A stretch of 64,000 nucleotides of DNA from Rhynchonema sp. JSB1_4 (taxonomy: Eukaryota > Nematoda > Chromadorea > Monhysterida > Xyalidae): the NCBI GenBank assembly GCA_030248065.1, contig JASAMV010006958.1, forward strand, positions 43,762-107,761. The letters are read 5' to 3'. Under the pieces are notes generated by a model. The model was not told the origin of the DNA. It was given only the letters and a program-made list of their open reading frames with translations, and did not search any database. Positions within the stretch are counted from its first letter, which is position 1. The number at the start of each line of letters is the position of its first letter. Below are positions 24,401-36,507 of this stretch, in pieces. Made by a program: the position numbers and the translations under genes.

Positions 24401-24926
24401 GAAAACTCTATGTAAAAGAGCAAGTTGTGCGACCAGTTCTTGGGCTTGGCCGGACATCTTTTTGAAAAAGTTGCAAGGTGTATCGAGCTGGTTTAGGCCA
24501 TGGGCTAAGGCTTAAATTTGGAGTTAAGCTTATTCTCAGGAAACCGTATTTTTTAAATGGCTGCCACGTTACTGAACATCGTGCATTCTGTCGATCCCAC
24601 ATCGCCTAACCTTGATGCACGTCAGTAAGGTGCGTAGCGTACCGACCTTCAAATTGTGCGAGAGTTCAAATAGTCGCCGCGATTCAATTAATTTGGCAAC
24701 ATCAATTGACATTGTCTTCCAGATTCCGAACCGTATCACGCGTGACATGATGAGATTGGTGAGCTACAAGGCGAGTTGGTGCGCGACCTTGAGTGCTGGT
24801 GAACAGATAAGGGGTGCTGATGAGACGTTGTCGTTGCACAAGGGTGGCATGTTGTACACGACGGCACACACGATCGACGACAATGGAAACTGGTTGCATG
24901 GCACTTGGGGCAGAATTGCTGTCTGA
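21479..24926 (+). CDS. array family copy 2 (subfamily A), possible frame break
   Basis: Exons approximately 21479-21609, 21791-22074, 22144-22341, 22526-22735, about 22763-22879, 22955-23140, 23447-23599 and 24723-24926 reproduce the family order: MIPEYQIRRRRKGCKH (2), VLIDEVRQMIYTVEPI (3), NVTICPTTGDLLMF (4), HAMCWWQRGRFLVLI (6), FIGCHGRSLMFQF and MPNVLHKRSK (7), LHKGGMLYTTAH (8). The N-terminus is acidic (MMMCDERDIDGLSAADKD). All junctions keep frame except exon 4 to 5, where GATGTTAGTTGG would need a one-base shift; either I have misplaced an intron or the copy carries a frameshift. The 1.1-kb last intron holds a long-TIR element at 23784-24327. Function unknown. Confidence 0.75.
23784..24327. 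mobile_element. long-TIR element in intron 7 of copy 2
   Basis: The ends AAAGGGTGTGTCTAACGTCTC and its complement are the tips of arms of about 160-180 bases, interrupted by some divergence (GAAGAC... versus GTCTTC). Both arms include TCCGGACACAAA and CGAAAAGTAACCCTCAA or complements. The 544-base element has no transposase; no convincing target duplication was found. Confidence 0.7.
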
Positions 24927-25436
24927 GATTAGTGAACGTGTTGTCGGTAATATCTGGTCGAAAACCAGTGCAAATTCAGGTTTATGAATTGTGTCACGGG
25001 TTGCTATTTATTGGTCGGGCGGCGTTATTTATTTTTGCGATTGTGGTGGTTTCTAGGTTATACTTTCTGGGTGTGGCTTTGTATTGCATATCCTGTTTTT
25101 TTCTATTTTAATTCTCCGACCTTGTCTTTTGTTAGTTTTTTCTATCGATACTTCCTTTATTTTCTGCTCTGTTGTTATTACTGGTGCTCATTCCTGGTCA
25201 CTGAATTCAAGAACAATGCTGCTCGTTATGCGTTCTAGTCAGTTCCGTGATTATTGCGAAGCGAATGCTCATTTTTCGCTGTCGATTTTAGTCGAAATGA
25301 AGAAGTCATACAGCTTTACCAGCACTGGCAGTGCTTGGCGATGGAACGTCGTTTGGGTTTGTGCCTGAGGTTGACGACCTCCTGTGTTCATTGCTCATGA
25401 ACTTACCTGATGTTTTACAAATAATGTCCAACTTAA

Positions 25437-27143
25437 AGGGGAAATTGCACATTCTTAATCGCCTTTCAAACTCTACAAGTGTTTAGACAGTCGTGTGGGC
25501 ATCACGAAAGTCAAATCACTTGGTGCAAACTCTCAAACATGCATAGGCAAACCAGCCCTGCTTTTCAGACCTACGCCATACCGTATCACCCTGAATTCTT
25601 ACACACTTGAAATGTTTCGGGTTACTGTGGCCACGTCGCGCGTGGCTTGCGGGTGAAAGCTGTTATGAAACATTTAGCGCGCGTTGGTGTGTGTTGTTTA
25701 TGGGCTAACCGAGCGAGGCGTGGCTACAGTAACCCGAAACATTTTAAGTGTGTAAGAATTCAGGGTGATACGGTATGGTCTGGGTCTGCAATGCAGGGCT
25801 GGTTTGCGTTTACCCAGGAGAAGCAGTTTGAAGGGAACAATCGGGAAGAAAATTCGGCGCGGACCGGCCGAATTTCCACCTGCGCATTCAGGCAAATTGC
25901 CTGATCAAAAAGCTGTCAAGGCGACAGAATGTTTCGGACGATTCTTGAAACTCACTAACAAAAGAATTTCGCTTTTCTTTAAAGCGGCCCCGCCGCTATT
26001 GTTTTTTTTGGGTTTTGAACCTCGGTTTTTTATATTAGTCGTTAGTTGGCATTGGGATGAAGAACATTAACCTTCAAGAACTTCACCAAACTGACGTTTA
26101 CCCACCGAAATCGATCCACCAACATGGCCGTACGGGAACAAATCACCCCAACATTGACGCACTATGTGTGCATGGAAATCAGGATGTCCAAAGGAAAATT
26201 CAAATTACATAGGTGTGGTATAGGCGGCGCGTTACGGTAGGTTGACAAAACATTTGTTGTCTGGGTTGCCTTGAGGGCTGCATTGAAGCAAGAAATACCA
26301 ATGTTATTGGTCACCTAAGTTATTCGGCCGGTCCGCGCCGAATTTTGTTCCCAGTGGCTTGTCTTAAACGGAATCTCCTGGGTACACGTTTGAGAGTTTG
26401 TACCAAATGATTTGACTTTTGTGATGCCCACATTGCTGTCTGGTTTATACACTCGTAAGACTTGAAAGGCGATTAAAGGGGGCCTTTCGCATTTCAAACC
26501 GCCTTCAAACTTTGCACGCATTTGAATATTGTTCAGGACGTTATTAAACTCTCACGCACCAAGAACCCAATCTCAAGCATGCGACCAGGAGATGCACTTC
26601 AAGAAGAACATCCGGGAACAAAGTGTGCCGCGGACCAGCCCAATTTATACCTGCGCATTCAGGCAAACTGCTTGATCAAAAAGGTGTCAAGGCGAATGAA
26701 TGTTTCGCATGAAACGTGCAACACCACTAACTATGGAATTTCGCTTTTCTTTATATTTCGAATTTCAACGAATTGTTCCAGCGCGACAAGCAGACCTTGA
26801 AACATTTAGCAGCCACGCATGAAAAATTCGTTGCAATACGAAATAAAAAGAAAAGCGAAATTCTATACTGAGGCAGGGGCAAATATCGTGCGAAACATTC
26901 TGCGCCTTGACCACCCTTGTCATCAGGCTAGTTGCCTGAATGCGCACGTAGAAATTGGGCTGGTCCACATTTGATTTTGTTCCTGGATGTTCCTGTTGAA
27001 GGGCATCTCCTGGCCGCATGCTGAACGTTAGACCTCCAGTGTGTTTGACATTTATGACGCCTTGACCACTGTCTAAACACATGACAAGTTTGAAGGGGGT
27101 TTGAAATGCGAAAGGCCCCCTTTAAGAATGTGCAGTTTCCCCT
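25437..27143. mobile_element. TTAA-flanked composite element
   Basis: TTAA (25433-25436 and 27144-27147) flanks inverted ends AGGGGAAATTGCACATTCTTA and its near-complement. The interior is built from repeats: a module containing GCGGACCGGCC or GCGGACCAGCC, CTGCGCATTCAGGCAAA and GAATGTTTCG appears three times (25800-25930, 26584-26710, inverted 26880-27020), and GCGAAAGGCCCCCTTT occurs in both orientations. TTAA targets are used by piggyBac and Kolobok elements; I cannot say which, and no transposase is present. Confidence 0.65.
25573..25790. repeat. nested palindrome inside the TTAA element
   Basis: CATACCGTATCACCCTGAAT and, about 200 bases on, its complement form the ends of a hairpin whose arms also share CACACTT...AAATG and CGGGTTACTGT...CACG. 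It is likely a smaller element inserted in, or built into, the larger one. Confidence 0.6.
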
Positions 27144-27175
27144 TTAAACGGAGATTAGTTTTATTCAGGAAAGGT

Positions 27176-29653
27176 ATGGCCTATTTCAAGTATCTGTATG
27201 AACGTCCGACACGCAGCAAAATCCGGCTGTCTCGCAACAGTGGTGATCCTCCGGTCAGCGTGGACACACAACCATGCACGGTACCGGTTGAGGAATTGAG
27301 TTCCAAATTTGACAGGTTTGCATTTTGCGTGTCTTGGTCGACAACCAGTGCACGTTTTTACAATCTGCTTGATGTTTCGCCCATTGCAGAGAAATCAGCA
27401 TCTGGTTATGGGGCCCGAAGTTTACGGACGCCAACGACGCCCTGAATGTCCACGAACAACCGCTGTCGCATATTTTGCCCGAGCATCAAATTCGACGTCG
27501 AAAATGCGTATTGAAGACCAAAGTGCCGGCGTACGCTGTGATGAAGTGGCACGACAATTTGCCCAGGCCCATTACACTGGTGCACAGCATGAAGATATGC
27601 AGTGACAGTGAGGGCGCGCATTTGCCAGGCATGGCCCGGGTGGTGCGATTCCCAGGTTGGGATAGTCGTTGATTACAGAGATTTCAAGCGAGTGTACACT
27701 TTGGTTGTCTGCAGGCGACTACTTCGACGGCAGTGGCACCGACCCTGACAATACTCTCGACACATCTATCGGAGTGATGGGTGACATCACGTTCGACAAG
27801 TTCGGTCTGTATTCGTACGTGGTCATCGATGAATATCGACAATTGATATATGCCATCGATCCGCTGGACGGGCGTTATGTGCACAGTGATCGGGACCAGG
27901 TTTGGCAGGTCGACTCGAGGCCGCATCCGCAGAAAGGTAGGTTCGGTCGGTTAGTGAAGTACAAGATAACCGTTTTTTATCATATCTTTCTTATTATTTT
28001 TGGAATTCCGTGATTTATTTGCCAAGGATTTTTGTTAGTATTTTGGCCGATATTAAACCAGGTGGTCGGATCGAACCTGTCTCGGTCACGTGACTTACAA
28101 TTTGTAGGTTGCATAATTTTACTCAATCCCGAAGTAAACAACTTTGACGCTGTTTTGCATTAGTTGCATCAGTAAATCTGTGTATCCGTCACTTAAACAC
28201 GTCGCATGACCAAGGTAGGAGGGCCGATCCGATGACCAATTTTCATGCCTGCCTTTGTATTGCAGGCATTCGCATCCGCCAAATGTTTCTCGAACCGGCC
28301 ATAGCCAACGATCGATCGTGTCGCCAACGTTGTTTCTACGAACAGCGTGCTTGCGAATACGATGTGAAATTCGACAACAATTTGAACGTGTTGGTCACTG
28401 TGTTCGTCTGTCAACGCACTGGTGAACTGATGTTAATGTTGCAGCCGAGTCAGGAGGAGAAACATCAACAGAATGAATTTGGTTCGTTCGAATTTTTTGG
28501 GTGTTTTGCGCAAACAATATTTCTTTTCTCTGTATTGTGTATTTACTGTACATTTTATTCTGTTATCCTGAATAAATCGCGTCTCATTTTCAGGCCTATT
28601 CACCATCGTGGTCCCCAATTTTGACAAAAAGAAAGTGAACGCACGCGGGAGAACATTGAACGCAGTGCCCATATCCGTAGTCGATGGTGTGAAATGGCCC
28701 AACAAGCAATTGGTCTACGCCAATGATCGCTTTGGAACTTCGGTTGGTTTAATTTATTTTGCACATTGAAGCCAATCGCGCTCAATTCAACTTCTTCGTA
28801 GTCATTTCGCCCGAATGCGCTGTGTTGGTGGGACACGGAACGATTTCTGGTTGTGATGTTGAGTGAGCGAAGCAGCAAGACCGACGACATACCCATGATT
28901 GGCATCGTCAAATTCAGATATGGTGTGCACAAAAATGGAGCATTTCTCAGACAGATAAAGTGGATGAAGGTGAACAAAGACGGTTCATGTTTATTATATC
29001 ACAGGCATATTTTTTTACAAACTTCGATGTTCAGGTGATCAAAGTCGAGTGGCCAGGTGTGGTCAATCGTCACGATCCGGTGCTGGTCGGTCGTCGCGGT
29101 CGTTCGTTATTGTTTCGATTTGATGGATTGACGGGCACAAACGTTGAATGTGAATTGCTGAAATTGAATGATGTGCTGCACAAACGCACTGATCAGGTTG
29201 GTGTTGATATTGGTGATGTTTCAGGTATGTGAATGAGTCTGCCCTCTTCATAGTGACGTGGTCGGAAAGCTGCATTTCCCGTTACTCTGATGAATATTCC
29301 TATCGGGCGTTAAAACTTAGCAGGCTAACCACAGATTGAGAACCAAGCTGTCCTTTGCTGTAGACTGGTTCACCACAAAGAGGAAGAGGGTAACTGTAAT
29401 TGTAAAGACGGCACACTCTATTTCATGTAAAATCCGACAACATCCCCAGATCCCCGACACCATCACACGCGATATGATGAAACGTATGAGCCTGGATGCA
29501 AGCTTCAAACGATGCGTGACCAAAAAGGAGAAAATCAAAGAATGGTTCACGACACACAATTGTGTGCAACGTGCTGGATTGATGTACGTGAGATGTGATA
29601 CAGTTGATATGGCTGGGAAGCTGGACCAAATCTGGGCCAGAATTGCCGTGTGA
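27176..29653 (+). CDS. array family copy 3 (subfamily A), unknown function
   Basis: Eight exons (27176-27315, 27390-27655, 27715-27936, 28266-28481, 28594-28742, 28802-28969, 29035-29196, 29450-29653) keep frame throughout and encode 508 residues. Family motifs: LPEHQIRRRKCVLKTK (2), VVIDEYRQLIYAIDPL (3), GIRIRQMFLEPA and VFVCQRTGELMLML (4), NALCWWDTERFLVVML (6), VLVGRRGRSLLFRF and LNDVLHKRTDQ (7), VQRAGLMYVRCD (8). It starts MAYFKYLYERPTRSK just downstream of the TTAA element, so its promoter would lie in or beside that insertion. Function unknown. Confidence 0.87.
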
Positions 29654-30183
29654 ATAATCAAAATGTGGATAACAGCTTTTCGTTCTATTATTTCTGTTGT
29701 GTGGTGGCTTATTGCTTCCATCCTTGATCTCCGTTTTCTTTTCCTATTGTTCCTGGCGTTCTTGAATTGAAATCTGGTTCATTCCGAGTTTTTCACTTGC
29801 AAAATTGTATAAAAGCTCTGCTCATCATGTTATTACTGTTGTCAAATTATGGTCAAAAGCCCTAGTTTTCACTGTCGCATGGCTGAATGCTGTACGCTTA
29901 CCGCTTTTGTCCTTCTGTGGTTTCGTCCATCTGATCCTTCCCTTATGTTTCTCCTTTCCCATTCTGAGCTTTGCAACACCTAAGATCATGTCATCCAGCT
30001 TGCCACGATCAGACACCACTCATTGTCCCTGCGCTTGTTGCCCGTCGACAAATTGACGCGAATTTGCAGAGGTGAGTCAATTTAGCAATATTTTTGGTCT
30101 ATCTTGCTGGTGTGTGTGACCATTGTTGTGAACATACCAAAGTATTTCATCATTTTATCTCTTGAAACTCGTTATTCTCGTAG
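29654..30183. other. intergenic region after copy 3
   Basis: No exon or repeat I can support. Confidence 0.35.
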
Positions 30184-30348
30184 CTTGTTCCAAATGCACT
30201 GTCATGGTTGAAAAGTGGCCTTTTTGTGATGATGATGCTGACCGATCCAGATTGGATGGCTGCATCGCCGGCCATTGGTGTGCTGAAATTCCATTGGCAG
30301 AAAACGAAAGATACGCATGGCCCGTTGAAACAAATGAAATGGTTGAGG
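30184..30348 (+). pseudogene. isolated exon-6-like fragment of the array family
   Basis: The open segment NALSWLKSGLFVMMMLTD ... QMKWLR aligns with exon 6 of the family (NAMSWWDHGRLLVLM ... LKWIR) but lacks one tryptophan of the SWW motif, has a GC where the donor GT should be, and has no family exons in the proper place around it. It is probably a relic of an earlier copy. Confidence 0.6.
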
Positions 30349-30556
30349 GCGTGTGATTTATTCAGCTCAACTGTCACTTGCACCACCACTGTTCGTGACT
30401 CCATTTTTGCCAGTTGGTCCTTTCATTTCACTCGTGTACACTGGCCATACCCAGACGTCACGAGGAGCTATATGTTGCAGTTGCTGATTCTCTTTATTTC
30501 ATGTAGGAAAAAATTGCTTCCGCCCGAACGATGAATCAATGTTTCAGGGTCTAGCA

Positions 30557-33170
30557 ATGAGCAACAAAAAATCGACCGGTGAAGTCGAGCGAGAGAGGAC
30601 AAGGAAGATGGACCTGAAACGGGAAGCAGCGCTGCGCAAACTGTCCTTCGAGGAAGTGTCGTACAAAATGGATAGGTACTCTGTTTTTACTAATCGTGTT
30701 GCTTCCAATTTATTTAGCGCAAAACGCAACAGTCGATGCATGCTGCCTGAGCATTCAATTGTATACCGTATTGCAGAGGTGTGTGGAACTGGCAAGTTGA
30801 TGTTGATCACAGCAGTGATACCCCCGAAACGAGCACGCTCGGGCACATGGCGCGCTGGCTCGGATTCGGCAACACTCAACAAGCACCCGACACTGAGCTG
30901 CTGCCACGTATGGTGCCTGAATATCAAGTGCGACGAGTGAAGAAGGGTGTGAAACATCAATGCCACGCCTACGGCGTCTTGCGTGTGTTCAAGAGTGTAA
31001 AGTATGGTTTGAAAACGTGTGTGTCTGCCACTGTGATGCAAATCAAGGGTTGGTTAATGCCAGTTTGAACGGTATGGAGTATCTTTCATCAGCATGGATC
31101 TTGGATCCATTTGGCCAAACACCAAGAGCGATATCAAACTTACGGACCGAACTGGTCCTGTCTGAACAACTTTTAAACTAGACGAAATTAGTGGCTCCAA
31201 TGCCCAAGATGCAATAATCACGCGTCACCAATGCAAGTCCAAACCGATCCGATCACCAAATTTGATATCGGTCGTGTTTTCTTTCCAGAGTCCAATACAT
31301 GTCAGAGAGAGAGTCTTGTGTTCTCGGCTGTCGCCTTTTCCTGTTATCATGCCTGGTGATACGCAAGAAGCGAATGGCCAAATACGAAAAAGCCTCTTAT
31401 TGCACTTTCGTGTTTTCGACATCCAGGAAACCCTCAATAATAACATTCTGCAGGTAGTTACGCGGACAGTGTCGATGACCATGACAACACAGTGCACACA
31501 ATGGGTACGATCGAGTTCAGCACAATCAACCCCGAGCCACATGTGATCATTGATGAGGTCGATCGATACATTTATGCAACGAGGGAGGGCGAACACAGCT
31601 GTCAGCGGGAAAATTGCACGGTGCAGGGAAAACGTTAGATTCGCAAACCGTCTACCCTACCCTCTGCCTTCTTCTACTCTCCTTGATGTAGTGAAACCGT
31701 CCTTACAGTGACAGATACCGGTCGTCCAGTCCCCAGTCTGCCAAATCACAATTCCTTGCAGTGAAAGGTTCTTTATAGCTCCGATTACGTCACTGCAAGA
31801 AAAGTGGACCAATTGAAACATAACTTGTTAATTGCGATTATTCATTGTTCAGAGTTGTGCATCACGCGTATGGCATTGGAGCCAGTTGATGACGAATGCA
31901 GATTGTGGTCATTCAATACAGCCGACACAACCCAGCTTCGATCGCATGTCGACCACAACACCATCACCATCAACCTATCGATCATGCCGCGCACTGGCCA
32001 TTTGCTCGTCTTTCAACTGATCACAAATCCATTCAATCTTGAAAGTGGACTCCAAGTGAACAATATCGGTGATGTACATATTTCGTAATCATGAATTGTT
32101 TTGAGCCCTAATGTTTCTTTACAATACTGTCAACGAGTAGTTTCAGGCCTGATTGGCGATCTAAATATGTACGGCGAACCAGACATCAAAAGACCAATTG
32201 TTATTCACAAGAATGCCGAAATCGAAATGCAAAGTCTGATTATGTTTTATCAGTTCACGACTGGCGCTCCGGTAAGCGAATTTATGCTTTTTTAGAACTG
32301 GTTTGAAGTGTAATTCCACGTTTCGTTTCATCATTATTTCATATCTGCAATCATCCGAACGCCATGTCGTGGTGGAATCGGGGTCGTTTGCTCGTCATTA
32401 TGCTTTGTCCCGGTGTGTGCAGCAAGGCGAGTGGCAAAGACTGCCAATCCATCGGGCTCATCAAGTATCAACACAACAACGCTACGCACGGACCATTGGT
32501 CAGACTGCAGTGGTCGCTGGTGAGCTGTTAGCAATTGGGTTACTTCGGTGATTTATAATGCACGTGAATTCCTGTATTTCCATTCTATTAAAATTGTATG
32601 TTTACCTGAAGAAGTATTTTGATTATTTTTATTCATGTGACGTGACCTAGCGACCTTAGGTTGTTACGGTCGACTGGCCAGACCCGAACGTGAGCTTCAT
32701 CGGTCGTCGTGGTCGTTCGTTGTTGTTCCAATTCAATCACGATGCTGAATCGAGTGTTCGCGACTGCAGACTGCTCGAATTGACCAATGTGCTGCACAAA
32801 CGCAGAAAAGAGGTAAGGCGCACTTTTCCCACAAAAGTCAATTTTTGCCCGTAAACGTTCCCCAAATTGGCAAATTTCATATTTGCGCTGGCATTGCGTC
32901 CCTTGTGTACACCCCTGCGCCATATGAATTCGGTATGCCTTGTGCAGCCATGATGTTCACTTCCAGATTCCCAGTTACATCACTCGTGACATGATGAAGT
33001 TGATCAGCTACAAGAAAAGCTTCGAAAACTCGTTGAAAGATGGTGAACAGATGTTTCACACACAGAATGAGTGGCATTGTGTGCAGAAAGGGGGACTCGT
33101 CTATTTCGTGGCTGGCACAAAGAATGGAGATGAATCGATAGAACAGAGTTGGACTAGAGTTGTGTTGTGA
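30557..33170 (+). CDS. array family copy 4 (subfamily B), one suspect splice acceptor
   Basis: Exons 30557-30675, 30777-31048, 31454-31633, 31853-32044, 32147-32271, 32343-32519, 32660-32812 and 32967-33170 have the same phases as the other copies. Motifs: MVPEYQVRRVKKGVKH (2), HTMGTIEFSTINPEPHVIID (3), CITRMALEPVDD and IMPRTGHLLVF (4), NAMSWWNRGRLLVIML (6), FIGRRGRSLLFQFNHDAE and NVLHKRRK (7), NEWHCVQKGGLVYF (8). The short basic exon 1 (MSNKKSTGEVERERTRK) is typical of subfamily B. Exon 6 should begin at 32343, but the sequence before it is TTTCAT, not TTTCAG, so the copy may be mis-spliced or recently inactivated. Exon 3 diverges after IYATREG. Confidence 0.78.
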
Positions 33171-33590
33171 ACGAAAAATCTTGTTGTTGGGCTTTTTGAA
33201 GTTTGTATTGTATAGCATCATACTTTCCTGCACAGATCTGTATACTGTTACAAAAAACCTAGTTTACTCTTTCCTGTCACCTTTGTCTTCTTCCCTTCCG
33301 GGAATTATTACTGTGATTTCAGCATTGTTCTGATCGGCGTTGATTAACTTAAGCTTGCGTTGTGATTGTGAGAAATCAAAGTCGTAATTTGGTTCGCCTC
33401 TTCGATCCGTGAGCCAAATGATTTTACTGACACTACTCATGGTGCCCTGACCATTCTTGACGATTAAATCACGTGCACTTGCGTGGAAATAATACTTAAT
33501 GCTCCATTCTCGGTTGAAGTTCATCCAGTCGGCTGTTTGCTGATCATGTTTACTTGACTGGTGTAACAGGTTGCCATCGCAATGAACCAG
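33171..33590. other. intergenic region between copies 4 and 5
   Basis: No exon or repeat recognised. Confidence 0.35.
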
Positions 33591-34408
33591 TGTTTCAGGT
33601 CAGGAGCCCGACAATTAGCAACAACGAGAAACCGACCGCAGAGTCAATAAGTACGCGGAGACGGACCATCAAGCAGCATTACGTGAACTGTGTTTTGAGG
33701 AGGTGTTGCACGAACTGGACAGGTGCTACGACGTGGTTTGCTGATTGTGTTGCCAGAAATAACCGTACAAGGTTCATTTATTTGGGGCGTGACCGGCAGC
33801 TTGGCCATTCTCAGACGTCCGAGCCCGCAGCGGAACGCTTCGAAGCTGACAACGCTCAAGGATCCGACACTGAGTTGCTGCCACGTGTAGTGCCCGAATA
33901 ACAAGTGCGACGAGTGAAGAAGGGTGTGAAACACCAATCCCGCGCCTATGGCGTGTTGCGTGTGGTCAAGAGTGCAAATGATTTGGAACGGAAAGCGTGA
34001 AAACGTGTGTGTCAGCGACCGTAGTGCAAATCAAGGGTTGGTCAGCATTTCATTTTTCACTTGTCCGGTCGAGTGATTAGCATCTTGTCTCTTCTCGACT
34101 GCAGACTGCTCGACATGACCAATGTGCTGCACAAACGCACCAAATTGGTGGTTAGCAGGACCGATTCCTGATCTGAGAGCTCTTCGTATCCAAGTGCTGT
34201 ATCAACTTCGAAGGTCAGCAACGACCACGTTCGCACGACGCCAAATCAAACGCAGTTGTGTTCATATGTACCGTTGCATGCGATGGAGTCTGAGTCAGAG
34301 CACCCCAAACGAGTTGTTCCCAAATGAACAACCTGTTGTGCCTGTAGTTTTGACCAGCGTAAAAAATACGGTCCAAAATGTAATTCCTCTTGGCAAGTCG
34401 CAGTCTAA

Positions 34409-35294
34409 GGCTGCCTTCACAATGCACGCGCGTTTGCGCATTTGCGCACGAAACTGATGCGCATTTGTGTTCACAATGCATTTGCGCATTTGCGCGCGGA
34501 GCTCGTGCGCATGCGCAAACGCGCACGCGCATTTGTGTTCACAATGCATTTGCGCGTCTGCGCGTTTTTGACGCGCAAAAATACGATTAGGATTGGCTCT
34601 AATTTTGCGTGCGCGTTTGGCTTGCCCGAGCTGCCTGAAGCAAAGGAACATTATTATTTCAACAAATTATATTTTAAAAACGATGTAGCCACCTGTTACG
34701 ATCCTTTTACGTTTGTTGTTTTATCACTCAGCCATTGTTTATGTTTCATTTCAAAAGTCATTCTTTCACAGGAAACAAAATGTCGAAAATTGTATTTTTC
34801 ACAACTTGTCGTGTTTGTTTCTTGTTCGTATGCTTTTCTTTGAACAATTTCATGGAATCGGGTGGAGGGTTCAACTTTTGTTCTGTTTGATAGTAATTTT
34901 ATGATATTCTATCATTCGTTGCCAAAAAATATTCCGCATTCTCAAGTTTTCCTTTTAAAAATTACATCATGGGACAGCAAAGGTGAATGCTCATCAACAG
35001 ACGATGAGCTCAATCTCCCGCCGGACGCATGCCATCCCGGTAGGCCATGCCCCCCGGTACGAATATGAAAATGCACAAAAACAACTATTCCAAATTTCAC
35101 GCACAGGCTATTCTAATCTGATGCGCAAACGCGCATGTCCATTGTGAACACAGATGCGCACTGCGCGTTTGCGCATTTGCGCATGCGCGTTTGCGCGTTT
35201 GCGCATGAAATTTGCATTGTGAACACCACTGCGCGTCAAAAAATGTGACGAGCAAACGCGCATGCGCAAACGCGCATGCATTGTGAAGGCAGCC
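34409..35294. mobile_element. PIF/Harbinger-like MITE, TAA target
   Basis: TAA (34406-34408 and 35295-35297) flanks ends GGCTGCCTTCACAATGCACG and the near-complement CATGCATTGTGAAGGCAGCC. Three-base TWA targets and GGC...TTCACA ends are typical of PIF/Harbinger. Both subterminal regions are dense in GCGCAAACGCGC / GCGCATTTGCGC words, alternately complementary. There is no transposase in 886 bases. Confidence 0.75.
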
Positions 35295-35523
35295 TAACCG
35301 CAGTCATGGTCGCAGTGATTACACACACAACTATTTTTTGGCTTTCAGATCCGACTCGCATCACGTGTGACGTGATAAAGTTGGTCAGCTAAATACAAAA
35401 AGAGCTTCGAAAACACGCTGAAGGATGGTGAACAGATTTTTATCACACATTTATTTTCACACACGGAATGAGTGGCATTGTGTGCAAAACGGCGGACTTG
35501 TGTATTTCATGGCGGGCACTAAG

Positions 35524-35931
35524 CAGTGGTGTCGTTGGGAAATGAAAAAGTCAGGATACCGGATACCCAAAATTTTCGGATACCGGATACCCAAAATGAA
35601 AAATCTCGGATACCAGGGGGGTTGCCCCCCAAAATAAAAAATCTCGGATGCCCAGGGAGGTTGTTCAAAAAAAGGTCAATTTTTTAGAGGAAAATTGAGC
35701 AAAATTGGTGTTGGAAGCGCAAAAAATGGTCATTTTTGGGTTATGCTTGCGCCAGCAAGCGATTTTGGGCATTTTGGAGGTAAAAATAGGCGATTTTTAC
35801 GGTTTCGGAAAAATTTTAGGGTAGGATACCCCTGGACAAAAAATCAGGATACCGGATACCCCTGGGTGAAAAAATCAAGATACCGAATACAAGGGGGTAA
35901 TCCCCCTTCCCCCCCCCCAACGACACCACTG
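35524..35931. mobile_element. hAT-like MITE in last exon of copy 5, TSD GCACTAAG
   Basis: Ends CAGTGGTGTCGTTGGG and CCCCAACGACACCACTG pair perfectly. GCACTAAG is duplicated at 35516-35523 and 35932-35939. GGATACCGGATACCC words recur near both ends in the same orientation, next to G/C tracts. The insertion splits the C-terminal coding part of pseudogene copy 5. Confidence 0.9.
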
Positions 35932-35996
35932 GCACTAAGAATGTAAAATAGATGAATTGGCAGAACAGAGTTGCGCCAGAATTGCGTTGTGGAACA

Positions 35997-36507
35997 TGAC
36001 TGACTTAGGTTCATGATATTTTTCTGTACATTTGTATTTTATACAATGTATCCAGCCATGTTTCCTGGTTTGCTTGTGTGTCCTTTGCTTCATCTGTGCA
36101 CTTACTATCTCTGTGATTTAAACACTGTGATTAGCTGGTTGCGGTACGATTCCTTGTTCTGGCGAGGCCGAATGTTTATTACCGAGCAGTTATGTATTTT
36201 TCTACTTTAAAATTGATCGCGTATAAATGCTCAAGTGGTGATAGTACAAATTCAGTTTGTTTATTTTTCTGGTTGAGCTCCTCATGACAGCAATATGCTG
36301 ATATACTGTACTATTTTTCTCTTGTTCCTGGTCATTATGTACCATGGTTACCCATCAGACTAACAACGTAACAGCAGTGAGTTGTGTGTGCCCGTTTCGG
36401 CTTGTTTTCACAGACGGGCGAGGTGCCAGGCCTCGTCGGTGCGATCACCTCTGGCTAATTGATCTCCAAGAAGGACTTCGAGCAGACTTTAATTAAAGGA
36501 CCGAGAC
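35997..36507. other. intergenic region between copies 5 and 6
   Basis: AT-rich, no exon recognised. CGTTTCGGCTTGTTTTCACAGACGGGCG near 36390-36420 recurs before exon 4 of copy 6 (about 37790) and in other gaps of the array (such as 46690-46720), so it is part of the duplicated unit. Confidence 0.45.

Larger units (their letters stand above)
33591..35996 (+). pseudogene. array family copy 5, decayed and twice interrupted by transposons
   Basis: A frame-broken exon 1 relic (33597-33722, ending in GAACTGGACAG) is followed by an exon 2 relic containing ELLPRVVPE, then a TAA stop where copy 4 has tyrosine-glutamine, then VRRVKKGVKH. Exons 3-6 are missing: the next homologous stretch (about 34100-34146) is the end of exon 7 (MTNVLHKRTKLV). 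A PIF/Harbinger-like element (34409-35294) and a hAT-like element (35524-35931) follow. Exon 8 (about 35349-35995) has a stop after KLVS and frame changes, and is split by the hAT element. It cannot make the family protein. Confidence 0.85.
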
